Source: Clostridiales bacterium (GTDB lineage: Bacteria; Bacillota; Clostridia; Saccharofermentanales; Saccharofermentanaceae). Taken from it: a stretch of 49,333 bases of DNA. Made by a program: the position numbers and the translations under genes. The notes under the pieces were generated by a model, which saw nothing but the letters and a program-made list of their open reading frames with translations, did not search any database and was not told where the DNA came from. The stretch is taken from the NCBI GenBank assembly GCA_017617525.1, contig JAFZWA010000062.1, positions 1-49,333 on the forward strand, given 5' to 3'. Shown piece by piece: positions 17,072 to 26,124 of this stretch (its first letter is position 1; every line of letters begins with the position of its first letter).

Positions 17072-18181
17072 ATGAAATCAGCAATGAAATTGATAGCGGG
17101 ATGTCTGGCTTTTGCGCTTGTGCTCCCGATGGCCGGATGCAAGAAAAAGGCGACATTTAAGATGCCGACCGAAGACGATTTCTACGATTATGTCACAAAA
17201 GAACTCGAAGCAAAAGATGTCTCAGACGGAGATCTTTACGATGATCCGTCAGAACTCCCTTGGGACACTTTAGAAGACGGCGTCGTAAAAGAAACCTCCA
17301 CATGGAGCAGTCCGGCGCAGTATGAAAACGAGGATGGTTCTGTTTTCAGCATCCTTCAAAGTGGAGGTGCCAGAGAGTTTTATTATCCGATAACACGCGC
17401 GGGCGCTCTTTTTACTCCGGACAATGAACAAGACTTTGACGGAACAACGCTCGAAAAAGAGATCTGTTATTTCAAGTACGGATTTGATATGTCTTCGCTG
17501 GGAACTATTTCATCTTCAATCGGGGAAACACCGATAAATACATCAAAACAGAAAGCAATTTGTGCCATTCTTCTTTCTTTCGACAGCGACAAGAGCGCCG
17601 AAGAGTATTTTACCGCGGCGGTCAAGAACATTTTCGAAGACCGCTCGGAGAAGTACGAGCAGTCTTTGCAAAAACTCATGGATCAGCCCAAGGTAGCGGC
17701 GATCACAGCGCTCTCAAGAGAGGAACCGGATTTTCGTGACCGAAAGATCTACGACTTTGACGATCTTCCGGAAGACGTCTATTCTCTCGACAAGAAAGCC
17801 GGTACCGGCTATTTCAGATATTCCATTGACGACCAGTGGATCGCCATTCCGGACATCTATAAGACTCAGGAAGTCCCGGAAGCAGGCAACTACAAGCAGG
17901 TGCATTTCGAATTCTCTCTTCTTTTGGAAGCAGATCGTGTCATGATCGTCTTCAGCGGCAACTCCTATAGCGAGTATCCTTGTGATAACATCTACTACGA
18001 GGACTGGGAAAAGGAAGAGTTCAAAGAAGACAAGAAGCTTCAGGATATCTATAAAAAGTTCGGGATCACAGATCCAAACAGCATCAAGCTCGACGATGAT
18101 CTGTCAGATCAGCTGATCTTTGTCACTCGCACAGGAAACGCCGAGTATGAGCTTCATATCAAGGAACTGTACGAGAAGTGA
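17072..18181 (+). CDS. Lipoprotein, paralogue of the one at 41052-42125
   Basis: 369 residues with signal peptide and lipobox LPMAGC, followed by KKK, so surface-anchored. I do not recognise the family, but a second member lies at 41052-42125. Both carry LPEDVYSLDKKAG followed by a Phe/Tyr-rich strand and Trp, and both end with FG(I/V)TDP..IK..DDL..QL. The start is the ATG at 17072, 8 bases after GGTGG; the upstream GTG overlaps that site. It ends just before a strong terminator. Confidence 0.85.
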   Translation: MKSAMKLIAGCLAFALVLPMAGCKKKATFKMPTEDDFYDYVTKELEAKDVSDGDLYDDPSELPWDTLEDGVVKETSTWSSPAQYENEDGSVFSILQSGGAREFYYPITRAGALFTPDNEQDFDGTTLEKEICYFKYGFDMSSLGTISSSIGETPINTSKQKAICAILLSFDSDKSAEEYFTAAVKNIFEDRSEKYEQSLQKLMDQPKVAAITALSREEPDFRDRKIYDFDDLPEDVYSLDKKAGTGYFRYSIDDQWIAIPDIYKTQEVPEAGNYKQVHFEFSLLLEADRVMIVFSGNSYSEYPCDNIYYEDWEKEEFKEDKKLQDIYKKFGITDPNSIKLDDDLSDQLIFVTRTGNAEYELHIKELYEK

Positions 18182-18216
18182 TCCGAGAAGAATATATCGA
18201 TTTCACAGCGAAAATC

Positions 18217-18252
18217 AACGGCCTCCGAAGTATCACTTCAGAGGCCGTTTTT
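18217..18252 (+). terminator. Intrinsic terminator after the 17 kb lipoprotein gene
   Basis: AACGGCCTC (18217-18225) pairs with GAGGCCGTT (18241-18249), extended inward by GAAGT/ACTTC, and is followed by TTTTT. Confidence 0.88.
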
Positions 18253-18293
18253 GCTTTTGATTCAACGCCGTCTTTTCACCACTGTCATCGTAG

Positions 18294-18530
18294 ATTCCTG
18301 TTTCCGAAGGCTTTAAGATATTTAAACGAAACGGAAATAATGAAGTCATCAATCAAAACTGCTATAGTGGTTCCCATGATGATGTAATATCCACTCATAT
18401 GTATCGTTGCACCCAAAATGGAGTTAGCGAATATCTTTTGATACAAGAGTATAATGGATATGATCCTCAAGATCCAGCTAATCTACACAACCCATTGTTA
18501 TCATGGAAAGCAGGTGAGATACCAGGATGA
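18294..18530 (+). pseudogene. 3' remnant of an unidentified coding region
   Basis: An open frame of 78 codons follows a stop at 18291, has no credible start or ribosome site, and ends in TGA overlapping the next start (ATGA). The translation looks protein-like (EYNGYDPQDPANLHNP near the end), and its A+T-rich codon use matches the gene after it but not the surroundings. It looks like the tail of a larger gene lost by deletion. The tail resembles secreted or repeat-type toxin C-termini only loosely, so I make no functional claim. Confidence 0.45.
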
Positions 18531-19369
18531 GACAGTACAGGTGTTTTTTATCGAGGCTTGTAATAGCGCAGTTGATTGTGATGCTTGTGCTTTTATGCAG
18601 TTGCAAAAATGTCGAAAAGTCAGATACTTCAAGTACTGAATTCGATTTGAGTAGTGATACAACATCTGAGTTATCGACAGAATCAACTAATTTTTCAACA
18701 GGTTACGATCCAACCTGTCGTCCTTTTTGTAATATGCCACCAGAGACCAATCCTATGCAAGAATCATTTGAGTATGTCATTTTTGCTGAAGTAGATAACC
18801 CAACAGTGCTGAAACTTCCTGTTCAGGTAGAAGATTTTATCAGTAAAAAGAATGAATCATCCTTCTTTGACATGGATCTGGTCGCTTCAGAATTTGGATG
18901 GAAGAAAAGCACTGATTATCGTGAAGAAGATGGAAAAGCAGTCGAATACACCTACTATTATTATGATTGTGGAGAAATGTGGGTATATCTTGAGTTCGAA
19001 TTCTTGGAAGATGATCATACAGATGGAGCGATGCGTGACTGCTTAGGACGGATTAAATATGCTTTTATCTATCCCAATGAACCAGAACACTATTACTATG
19101 ATCCTAACAATGAATTCGCTACATCAACGAATAACGCATATGTGTATCTAATCAGAAATGTCATGAAACAAGAACTCTACCTAGTACAAGAGGAAGAAAA
19201 TCTTTACGCTTATGCAGACGAGACCATATTGATGACCTATGTTTTTTCATTTGTAAGCCGTTATCCAGAATTCAACCCATTTTGCTTTGAAGAGTTCAGA
19301 CAATGGCGCCAGTGCGACTACTATCCAATTTCAAGTGACTATCCGTGGGATGAATATGAAGTTGCTTGA
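18527..19369 (+). CDS. A+T-rich lipoprotein, function unknown
   Basis: 280 residues. A hydrophobic signal with Cys in LLCSC gives a lipoprotein. A Ser/Thr-rich linker (about 30-65) leads to a Tyr- and acid-rich domain (TYYYYDCGEMWVYLEFEFLEDD) that I do not recognise. Codon use is A+T-rich compared with its neighbours, suggesting recent acquisition. Its start overlaps the stop of an upstream gene remnant by ATGA, so it was once translationally coupled to that lost gene. Confidence 0.75.
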   Translation: MRQYRCFLSRLVIAQLIVMLVLLCSCKNVEKSDTSSTEFDLSSDTTSELSTESTNFSTGYDPTCRPFCNMPPETNPMQESFEYVIFAEVDNPTVLKLPVQVEDFISKKNESSFFDMDLVASEFGWKKSTDYREEDGKAVEYTYYYYDCGEMWVYLEFEFLEDDHTDGAMRDCLGRIKYAFIYPNEPEHYYYDPNNEFATSTNNAYVYLIRNVMKQELYLVQEEENLYAYADETILMTYVFSFVSRYPEFNPFCFEEFRQWRQCDYYPISSDYPWDEYEVA

Positions 19370-19425
19370 TAAATGGAAATAGGAAGCAGCCAGTCCTGTT
19401 TCCCCGTTAGTTGTACAATATAAGT

Positions 19426-19454
19426 AAACCGCCGGTTGACAGAATTGGCGGTTT
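19426..19454. terminator. Terminator between convergent genes
   Basis: AAACCGCC (19426-19433) with GGCGGTTT (19447-19454), followed on the plus strand by GCTATTTTTATT. It separates the A+T-rich lipoprotein gene from the convergent GNAT gene. Confidence 0.8.
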
Positions 19455-19464
19455 GCTATTTTTA

Positions 19465-20391
19465 TTATTCAGAATCTTCGCCCATCATCCACTGATGCAT
19501 GCCGGGACCGAAACGCTCGGTTGGGCGGTCGACGAAGCCGAATTTCTTGTAGAACTCATTCTTTCCGACGGCGGACATCAGGGAGATCATGAACATGTAT
19601 CCGGGCTTGAGCTGCGACCGGATAAACGCCATCATCGTTTCCATGATCCTTCTTCCCAGACCCTGTCCCTGGTACTCGGGAAGAACGATAACGTCGGCGA
19701 TATAGATCACGTAGCCGTGGTCCCAGACGATACGTCCGAGCGCGATCGGCTTGCCCTGATCACGGATGCACCAGATGTAGCAGTTCTTAAGGCCCTCGGC
19801 CGCCTGCTCGACGGCAAAAGTCTTCCAGCCGACTGCTTCTCTCATCTTCATGTAATCCGCCGGATCGATCGTATTTGTCATTTCATAAAGGTCGTCTTTA
19901 TTGATCACCATATTTCTCCTCGGCCACTGCTCATCCTTATATGTAAATGGATTCATGATCGCCTGTCTTTCGTGGAATCCGACACTCTTATAGCAGCATT
20001 CCGCACGTGAGTTGCCCGCGAAAACGACAAGCTGCACGGCCTGTGCTTTTGACGCGGTAAAAGCATACTTCACGGCTTCACGGATCATCTCTTTTCCGAG
20101 TCCTTTTCCTCGCCGGTTCGGATCGACCATGACGAACTTGAGCATACCTTCGAGCGTCTCTTCGTTCATGGAATAACAGAAGAATCCTTCCACTTCGCCG
20201 TTGTCATCCAAAGCCACAAAAGGCGTATCTCCGAATCTTGATTTGAAGCTCTCCAAAAGCGCTGTGAAGCCTTCTATTTCGAGCGGGAAAGGTGTGAGGT
20301 TCGCGCACCAGAGGGCGTGCGTTCTTTCATCGACACTCCAGCTTGCGATCGTAGCAAAATCCGTTATTTCGGAATACTCTCTTATCTTCAT
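19465..20391 (-). CDS. Tandem GNAT-family N-acetyltransferase
   Basis: 308 residues with two acetyl-CoA-binding GNAT domains. The first (about 1-155) has VDPNRRGKGLGKEMI as its pyrophosphate loop and the second (about 180-308) has VLPEYQGQGLGRRIM. Both keep the R/Q-x-x-G-x-G/A signature, so both may be active. The substrate is unknown. AAGGAAG lies before the ATG. The gene lies between a terminator and a repeat-rich spacer and seems to be transcribed alone. Confidence 0.88.
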   Translation of the reverse strand: MKIREYSEITDFATIASWSVDERTHALWCANLTPFPLEIEGFTALLESFKSRFGDTPFVALDDNGEVEGFFCYSMNEETLEGMLKFVMVDPNRRGKGLGKEMIREAVKYAFTASKAQAVQLVVFAGNSRAECCYKSVGFHERQAIMNPFTYKDEQWPRRNMVINKDDLYEMTNTIDPADYMKMREAVGWKTFAVEQAAEGLKNCYIWCIRDQGKPIALGRIVWDHGYVIYIADVIVLPEYQGQGLGRRIMETMMAFIRSQLKPGYMFMISLMSAVGKNEFYKKFGFVDRPTERFGPGMHQWMMGEDSE

Positions 20392-20560
20392 ATGCTCTTC
20401 TTCCTTGCCTTGTTTATGTGGTTTTATTCACCCATTATAGCAATGGGATCCGAACTTATCTATCTACGAGCGGTATATTGATTTATCTCAGGGAAGGAGA
20501 GCCAACTGAGATAAATACTTAGAATCTAACACTTTTATATCAGTTTTTTTGCGCCCGATT

Positions 20561-20782
20561 GATATAAAAACGAGATAAACCGGCTATTTATCTCAGTTGT
20601 GTCCCACCAGCGTGGAGTTTTTTGATCTAAAAATGCCAAAAAGTGGATTTTTATCCCAATCGCCCCGGATTTTACTGATCTAAAAACAAGGAAAATGGAT
20701 TATTTATCTCAATCGTCCTGAAATTTACTGATATAAAAGCCAGAGAAAGTGGATTCTTATCTCAATTGTGGTTGGATAGAAT
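20561..20782. repeat. Four imperfect repeats, 53-bp period
   Basis: Units begin with GATATAAAAA or GATCTAAAAA at 20561, 20624, 20677 and 20730; spacing is 63, 53 and 53 bases. The last three share AAAGTGGATT followed by TTATCTCAAT. The motif TTTATCTCA and its complement TGAGATAAA also recur to the left (20484-20600). The 426-base spacer holding them (20392-20817) has no gene that I can support. Units are adjacent without unique spacers, so it is not a CRISPR array. Confidence 0.8.
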
Positions 20783-20817
20783 GGATACGCCGGACTGACT
20801 TAATTATTCCAACAAAC

Positions 20818-21717
20818 TCACTTCGAGAACTCTTTTAAGATGCGGATATATTCTTCGGTTAAGTGCGACGGATGGATGCGCTCCGGGAGGATGTATCCGA
20901 TCTGCATATAGTCGTCGACTTTCAGCGGCTTTGCGATGATGGTCGGGCCGTTCAATTCTTTGTTGATGACGCCGCTGCAGATCGTATATCCGTCAAGACC
21001 GATGAGAAGATTGAAGAGCGTCGCGCGGTCGCGGACGATCAGTTCTTTATCGCAGTCCACCGTGCTTAGGATCTCCTCGGAAAAGTAGAATGAGTTGTGG
21101 CTTCCCTGCTCATACGAAAGTCTCGGGTACGGCTTTAAGTCCTCAAGTGTCAGCGACTTCTTTTTTGCCAGCGGCGAATGCGTGCTGATAAAAACATGCG
21201 GTTTCGCGCGGAAAAGCGGCTCGAAGATCAGGCCGTTGTCGCGAAGTGTTTTGCGGATAACGGTCTCGTTAAATACATTCAGATATAGAACACCGATCTC
21301 GCTTCGAAGTTTCGCGACGTCGTCGATGATGTCATAGGTCTGCGTCTCTCTCATATGGAATTCGTATTTGTTACCGCCATAGAGTTTCAGAAGTTCAACG
21401 AACGCTTCGACCGCGAAGGAATAGTGCTGCGCCGAAACGCAGAAGCGTGTCTTCCCTTCCGTCTTTCCCGTGTATCTTTCCTCGATCAGATCTGCCTGCT
21501 CGAGGATCTGTCTGGCATAGCCTAAAAACTCCTCGCCTTCGGTCGTGACTTCGACGCCTTTATTGCTTCGGTCGAAGATCGTGACCCCGTATTCATTTTC
21601 GATCTCGCGGATCGCGGCGGTCAGGCTCGGCTGCGCGATAAAGAGCTTCGCGGCCGCTTCCGTGATGTTTCCCGTATCCGCTACAGTAACGACATATCTA
21701 AGCTGTTTCAGTGTCAT
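20818..21717 (-). CDS. LysR-family transcriptional regulator next to metE
   Basis: 299 residues, the normal LysR length. The N-terminal winged HTH ([22 protein letters not shown] onward, about 1-60) is followed by a periplasmic-binding-like effector domain. It diverges from metE-metF, with two matching dyads in the shared region, so by position it is a MetR/MtaR-like regulator of methionine synthesis. The effector (homocysteine in MetR) is inferred only from that context. Confidence 0.9.
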   Translation of the reverse strand: MTLKQLRYVVTVADTGNITEAAAKLFIAQPSLTAAIREIENEYGVTIFDRSNKGVEVTTEGEEFLGYARQILEQADLIEERYTGKTEGKTRFCVSAQHYSFAVEAFVELLKLYGGNKYEFHMRETQTYDIIDDVAKLRSEIGVLYLNVFNETVIRKTLRDNGLIFEPLFRAKPHVFISTHSPLAKKKSLTLEDLKPYPRLSYEQGSHNSFYFSEEILSTVDCDKELIVRDRATLFNLLIGLDGYTICSGVINKELNGPTIIAKPLKVDDYMQIGYILPERIHPSHLTEEYIRILKEFSK

Positions 21718-21733
21718 AGGTTTTCTCCGTTGT

Positions 21734-21779
21734 ATAGAGCTTTTCTATAACTATACCACTCACTATAGATTTTATCTAT
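21734..21779. promoter_or_regulatory. Two LysR-type boxes between the regulator and metE
   Basis: ATAGA-N5-TCTAT occurs twice (21734-21748 and 21765-21779). Both are 15-bp dyads of the T-N11-A type, and their centres are 31 bases apart, about three helical turns. This is the usual layout of a LysR activator and autoregulator site. Confidence 0.75.
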
Positions 21780-21868
21780 CGTCAAACCGCAAATTTATGT
21801 ATTTTACCCAGTGGTTCGATAGGCGTAAACTTCGAACTACAAAAACAAAGAACAGGAGAACTAGGAAA

Positions 21869-24124
21869 ATGAAAACATCAGTCATCGGATTTCCGAGAAT
21901 CGGAAGAAACAGAGAGTTAAAGTTTGCAAGCGAGAAGTACTTCGCAGGCAAGATCAGTGAAGCCGAGCTTCTGGAGACCGGACGAATGCAGAGAGAGTTC
22001 AATCTCAAGACGCAGAAGGGCGCAGGGATCGACTTCATCTCCAGCAACGATTTTTCCTTCTACGATAACGTTCTGGATACCGCTTTCCTCTTTAACGCGA
22101 TCCCGCAGCGCTATAAGGATCTCGGTCTTTCCACGATCGACACATATTTTGCCGCCGCAAGAGGCTATCAGGGCGACAAGGGTAACGTCAAGGCCCTCGC
22201 CATGAAGAAGTGGTTCAACACGAACTATCACTACATCGTTCCGGAGATCGACGACGACACGAAGATCGAGCTCGTCGGCACCAAGCCGCTCGATGAGTTT
22301 TCTGAGGCAAAAGCACTTGGCGTCGACACCAAGGTTGCCCTCATCGGTCCTTTTACCTTCTTAAAACTTGCGCGTTATACAGGTAAGAAAACAGCAGAAG
22401 ATTTTTCTTCCGTTCTTACTACCGAATACATCAAGCTCATCAACAAGCTCGCTGGCGCAGGTGCCGCAACGATCGAGTTTGACGAACCGTATCTCGTTCG
22501 TGATCTCAGCGGATCGGACATCGCACTGTTCGAAAGCATCTACAAGCAGATCCTTTCTGAAAAGGGTGCGCTCTCGATCGTTCTTCAGACATATTTCGGC
22601 GACATCAGAGACATCTATAAGAATGTTGTCGCACTCGACTTTGACGCGATCGGCATCGATTTCCTCGAAGGCAGAAAGAGCCTCGAGCTCGTTAAGACAA
22701 ACGGCTTCCCGAAGGGCAAGCTCCTGATCGCAGGTGTCGTTAACGGCAAGAACATCTGGAAGAACAACTACGCTAAGACAAAGAAGATCCTCGACGAGAT
22801 CTCTTCCGTCGTATCTGAAGATTCCCTCGTCGTCGGCACTTCCTGCTCTCTTCTGCACGTGCCGTACACACTCGAGAGCGAGACAAAGCTTCCGGATTCT
22901 TACAAGGCACACTTCGCTTTTGCCGAAGAAAAGCTCGTCGAACTTTCCGAGATCGCATCTTCGGACAGCGCGGCATTTGCCAAGAACGAAGCGCTTTTCG
23001 CTAACCGTCCGGACGTTCTCGATCAGGGCGTAAAGGATCGTGTCGCTTCCATCAAGGACGAAGACTACACTCGTCTTCCGGCATTCGAGGAAAGAGAAAA
23101 GATCCAGAAGGAGCTCCTTAATCTCCCTCTGTTCCCGACCACGACGATCGGCTCCTTCCCGCAGACCGAGGATGTCAGACGCTACAGAAAAGACTTCAAG
23201 ACAGGCGCGATCACGGAAGAACAGTACGTTGCTTTTAACGAAGAAAAGATCCGTGCCTGCATCAAGAATCAAGAAGAGATCGGCCTCGACGTGCTCGTTC
23301 ACGGCGAGTACGAAAGAAACGACATGGTCGAGTACTTCGGCGAGCACCTTTCCGGCTACGTCTTTACCGAAAAGGCATGGGTCCTGTCCTACGGCACACG
23401 CTGCGTCAAGCCGCCGATCATCTGGGGCGATGTTTCTCGAAAAGAACCGATCACGGTCAGATGGTCCGTCTTTGCCAAAAGCTGCACAAATAAGCTGGTC
23501 AAGGGCATGCTCACAGGTCCGGTAACGATCCTGAACTGGTCCTTCCCGCGTGAAGATATTTCCATTAAGGAAAGCACTCTTCAGATCGCGCTTTCGATCC
23601 GTGACGAGGTCCTCGATCTTGAAAAGAACAGCATCGGCATCATCCAGATCGACGAAGCCGCACTTCGCGAAAAGCTCCCGCTTCGTAAGTCCGACTGGTA
23701 TTCCGAATACCTCGACTGGGCGATCCCGGCATTCCGTCTCGTTCACAGCGGTGTCAAGCCGGAAACACAGATCCACACGCATATGTGCTACAGCGAATTT
23801 ACGGACATCATCCCGGCGATCGATAACATGGACGCGGACGTCATCACCTTCGAGGCTTCCCGTTCCGATCTTCTGATCCTCGACGCGCTGAAGGAAAACA
23901 ACTTCAAGACCGAAGTAGGCCCGGGTGTTTACGACATCCACAGCCCGCGCGTTCCGTCCGTAGACGAGATCGTCGGCCAGTTGACGAAGATCCGCGAAAA
24001 GACCGAAGACAGCAAGCTCTGGGTCAACCCGGACTGCGGCCTGAAGACACGTGGTGAGACCGAAACAAACGCCAGCCTGAGAAATCTCGTTGAGGCGGCA
24101 AAGATCATCCGAGCAGGTAAGTAA
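21869..24124 (+). CDS. metE: Cobalamin-independent methionine synthase
   Basis: 751 residues, the standard length. Transfers the methyl group of methyltetrahydropteroyl-polyglutamate to homocysteine. The two TIM-barrel halves each start with a related motif (SVIGFPRIG and TTIGSFPQT). The zinc site shows as His-x-Cys in THMCYSEF, Glu in FEASRSD and Cys in [10 protein letters not shown]. The start is the ATG at 21869 after AGGAG; the open frame upstream of it runs through the regulator's operators. It forms an operon with metF, 122 bases downstream. Confidence 0.97.
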   Translation: MKTSVIGFPRIGRNRELKFASEKYFAGKISEAELLETGRMQREFNLKTQKGAGIDFISSNDFSFYDNVLDTAFLFNAIPQRYKDLGLSTIDTYFAAARGYQGDKGNVKALAMKKWFNTNYHYIVPEIDDDTKIELVGTKPLDEFSEAKALGVDTKVALIGPFTFLKLARYTGKKTAEDFSSVLTTEYIKLINKLAGAGAATIEFDEPYLVRDLSGSDIALFESIYKQILSEKGALSIVLQTYFGDIRDIYKNVVALDFDAIGIDFLEGRKSLELVKTNGFPKGKLLIAGVVNGKNIWKNNYAKTKKILDEISSVVSEDSLVVGTSCSLLHVPYTLESETKLPDSYKAHFAFAEEKLVELSEIASSDSAAFAKNEALFANRPDVLDQGVKDRVASIKDEDYTRLPAFEEREKIQKELLNLPLFPTTTIGSFPQTEDVRRYRKDFKTGAITEEQYVAFNEEKIRACIKNQEEIGLDVLVHGEYERNDMVEYFGEHLSGYVFTEKAWVLSYGTRCVKPPIIWGDVSRKEPITVRWSVFAKSCTNKLVKGMLTGPVTILNWSFPREDISIKESTLQIALSIRDEVLDLEKNSIGIIQIDEAALREKLPLRKSDWYSEYLDWAIPAFRLVHSGVKPETQIHTHMCYSEFTDIIPAIDNMDADVITFEASRSDLLILDALKENNFKTEVGPGVYDIHSPRVPSVDEIVGQLTKIREKTEDSKLWVNPDCGLKTRGETETNASLRNLVEAAKIIRAGK

Positions 24125-24192
24125 TACAGGCGCCCACCAGGCCACACACGCTAACAGAGCATTGCGATGCGGCCCGCCCGAAAAAAACGAGC

Positions 24193-24217
24193 GCCGCCGG
24201 GGCCTTGAACCGGCGGC
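24193..24217 (+). other. Intercistronic hairpin between metE and metF
   Basis: GCCGCCGG (24193-24200) pairs with CCGGCGGC (24210-24217). No U-tract follows, so it is unlikely to terminate. It may protect or separate the two messages. Confidence 0.6.
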
Positions 24218-24246
24218 CCGAAAAGAAGAACGAAAAGGAGGCTCTT

Positions 24247-25107
24247 ATGAAGATCTCTGAACTCTACAAAAACAAAAAGAGAAGTCTCTCATTCGAGATC
24301 TTCCCTCCCAAGAAAGACACCGAGCTTTCGAGTATCGATGAAACATTAAAAGTACTGTGCGAGCTTGATCCGGACTTCATCAGCGTAACGTTCGGAGCCG
24401 GGGGAAGTAGTAGCAGCAACCGCACGATCGAGATCGCGAAGAACATCAAGCACAACTACGGTATCGAGCCGGTCGTGCACCTGACTTCCCTTCACTACGA
24501 TAAGTCCGAGATCGATGAGTTCGCGAAGGCCATGAAGGAAGCAGAGATCGAAAACATCCTCGCGCTTCGCGGTGACAGAAATCCGACGATCGCGGAAAAG
24601 GATGACTTCCACCACGCTTCGGATCTGATCGAATATCTTAAGTCGAAATACGATTTCTGCGTACTCGGCGCCTGCTATCCGGAATGTCATCCGGAATCTG
24701 AAAACAAGGTCTCCGACATGAAGGGCCTAAAGGCCAAGGTCGACGCAGGCGCGGAAGTTCTCGTATCGCAGCTGTTTTTCGAGAATCAGAAGTTTTACGA
24801 TTTTCAGGAGCGCTGCCGTATCGCGGGGATCGATGTTCCCGTGATCCCGGGCATCATGCCGGTCATCAACGCCAACCAGATCAAGCGCATGATCAGCCTC
24901 TGCAACGCAAGCTTCCCCGAGCGCTTTTGCCGCATTATCCGACGCTACGAAAACAACAGTGAAGCGCTTTTCGACGCGGGCATGTCGTATTGTTTAAGCC
25001 AGATCATCGATCTCATCGCCGACGGCATCCCGGGCATTCACCTTTACACGATGAATAATCCGAAGGTCGCGCGAAGGATCTGTGACGGTATACGAAATCT
25101 CGTCTGA
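24247..25107 (+). CDS. metF: Methylenetetrahydrofolate reductase
   Basis: 286 residues of the bacterial MTHFR barrel, which reduces methylene-THF to methyl-THF, the methyl source for MetE. SFEIFPPK opens the barrel with the conserved active-site Glu. FVTFGAGG-type (ISVTFGAGGSSSSNRT), ALRGD and VSQLFF complete the family pattern. The ATG at 24247 has AAGGAGG 5 bases upstream; the longer frame has no ribosome site. A terminator follows. Confidence 0.95.
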   Translation: MKISELYKNKKRSLSFEIFPPKKDTELSSIDETLKVLCELDPDFISVTFGAGGSSSSNRTIEIAKNIKHNYGIEPVVHLTSLHYDKSEIDEFAKAMKEAEIENILALRGDRNPTIAEKDDFHHASDLIEYLKSKYDFCVLGACYPECHPESENKVSDMKGLKAKVDAGAEVLVSQLFFENQKFYDFQERCRIAGIDVPVIPGIMPVINANQIKRMISLCNASFPERFCRIIRRYENNSEALFDAGMSYCLSQIIDLIADGIPGIHLYTMNNPKVARRICDGIRNLV

Positions 25108-25133
25108 TGCAAAGAAGACGTCAACAAGAACAG

Positions 25134-25166
25134 ACAGGGCACCATCCTCCGGTCGCCCTGTTTTTT
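25134..25166 (+). terminator. Terminator of metE-metF
   Basis: CAGGGC (25135-25140) pairs with GCCCTG (25155-25160), with further ACC/GGT pairing inside, followed by six T. Confidence 0.85.
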
Positions 25167-25260
25167 GTTCCGTTCGAAAAGTACCGTGAAGATTTTTCAA
25201 ATCGATGTGTAAGATTCCCTTTTCGAATCTGTTTATTACGGTGAAGGGGGTATAAAGACC

Positions 25261-25851
25261 ATGAAAAAGAACAATCGCATTTATGTTATCGTCGGCGCCG
25301 TTTTATTCTTTGCTGCCGCTTTTGGATTCGGATTTCTTACATCTCATCTGATGAACACTTCTTCCGGAAAGGCTGTTTCAACCGAAAAGGTCTCATCTTC
25401 CGAAAAGATCACATCTTCGGGCGACAATGAGAGACCGGATTTCTACTATACGCTCAACATGGACCAGCTGATCGAGTATAAAAGTCACGGAAGCTCTCTG
25501 ATCTATGTCGGGAACGAAAGCGACTATAGAAAAGAGCACTTCGTTTCTTCCGAATTCATTTCATGGGACGTGATCGCTGCCAAAGATACAGATCACATTT
25601 CTTCCGACCTCGGTAGATTCCTTTTCGTCATTTCAGACACCAGAGAAAGCAGTCAGAAAGCTTGCAAAAAGCTGTTGGAAATGGGCTTTTGGAATGTGTT
25701 CGACTGTGGCGGAATGGATCAGGCATTTGACTGCGCACTCAGTACATCCGGCGACGAGGAAGGCAGATTCCCGGCGGGATATCCGACGACAGCATATTGG
25801 GGACCGGAAGATTACTCCGGTTTTGATGTCGAGGAACCATCTGAGGGCTGA
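25261..25851 (+). CDS. Membrane-anchored rhodanese-like protein without catalytic Cys
   Basis: 196 residues with one N-terminal membrane segment (about 7-29) and a Ser-rich linker, so the domain lies outside. The rest follows the rhodanese pattern: SLIYVGNESDYRKEHF (the LIDVR..Y..GHI strand), RFLFVISDTRESSQKACKKLLEMGFWNVFDCGGM (active loop, then helix and strand). Where active enzymes have a nucleophilic Cys at the start of the loop, this has a Ser/Asp pair (ISDTRESS), so it is probably a non-catalytic binding version. The 3' end overlaps the convergent FeoB-associated gene by 40 bases. Confidence 0.7.
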   Translation: MKKNNRIYVIVGAVLFFAAAFGFGFLTSHLMNTSSGKAVSTEKVSSSEKITSSGDNERPDFYYTLNMDQLIEYKSHGSSLIYVGNESDYRKEHFVSSEFISWDVIAAKDTDHISSDLGRFLFVISDTRESSQKACKKLLEMGFWNVFDCGGMDQAFDCALSTSGDEEGRFPAGYPTTAYWGPEDYSGFDVEEPSEG

Positions 25852-26015
25852 CGCAAATGGCAGATCGAACTCGACGGGCATGAACCGCAGTTACATCCGC
25901 AAGAGGACTTTCCTGTGCGTTTGTCGGAGATCATCTTATAGATCACAAGTCCTACTACGACAAGCAGGATGAGACTGATGATGATCGTTCCCAGATTGTC
26001 AGTGAGCCAGGCCAT
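25812..26015 (-). CDS. FeoB-associated Cys-rich membrane protein
   Basis: 67 residues: one hydrophobic segment (about 8-28), then a Lys/Arg stretch and a Cys cluster with CGCNCGSCPSSSIC. This is the pattern of the small proteins found beside FeoB ferrous-iron transporters. No feoB is in the window, so the gene is an orphan here. AAAGGAAC precedes the ATG. The tail after the last Cys is longer than usual and is the part that overlaps the convergent neighbour. Confidence 0.75.
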   Translation of the reverse strand: MAWLTDNLGTIIISLILLVVVGLVIYKMISDKRTGKSSCGCNCGSCPSSSICHLRQPSDGSSTSKPE

Positions 26016-26124
26016 CTAATAGTTCCTTTCGGTTCATTTTCTCGCCTTCATTCTATCACACAAATTGAAAACGGCACCTTCTTATGATAACTTGAAAATA
26101 GTAATCATCGGGAGGTGCATTTTT

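Noticed and set aside
18285-18470. 61-residue hydrophobic minus-strand ORF
   Set aside because: No ribosome site. The plus-strand frame through the same bases looks more protein-like and ends coupled to the next gene.
20561-20782. CRISPR array
   Set aside because: Units are adjacent and imperfect, without unique spacers between repeats, and there are no cas genes in the window.
22361-24145. 594-residue minus-strand open frame opposite metE
   Set aside because: Shadow of the metE reading frame; no ribosome site and no family motifs, while metE motifs are complete.
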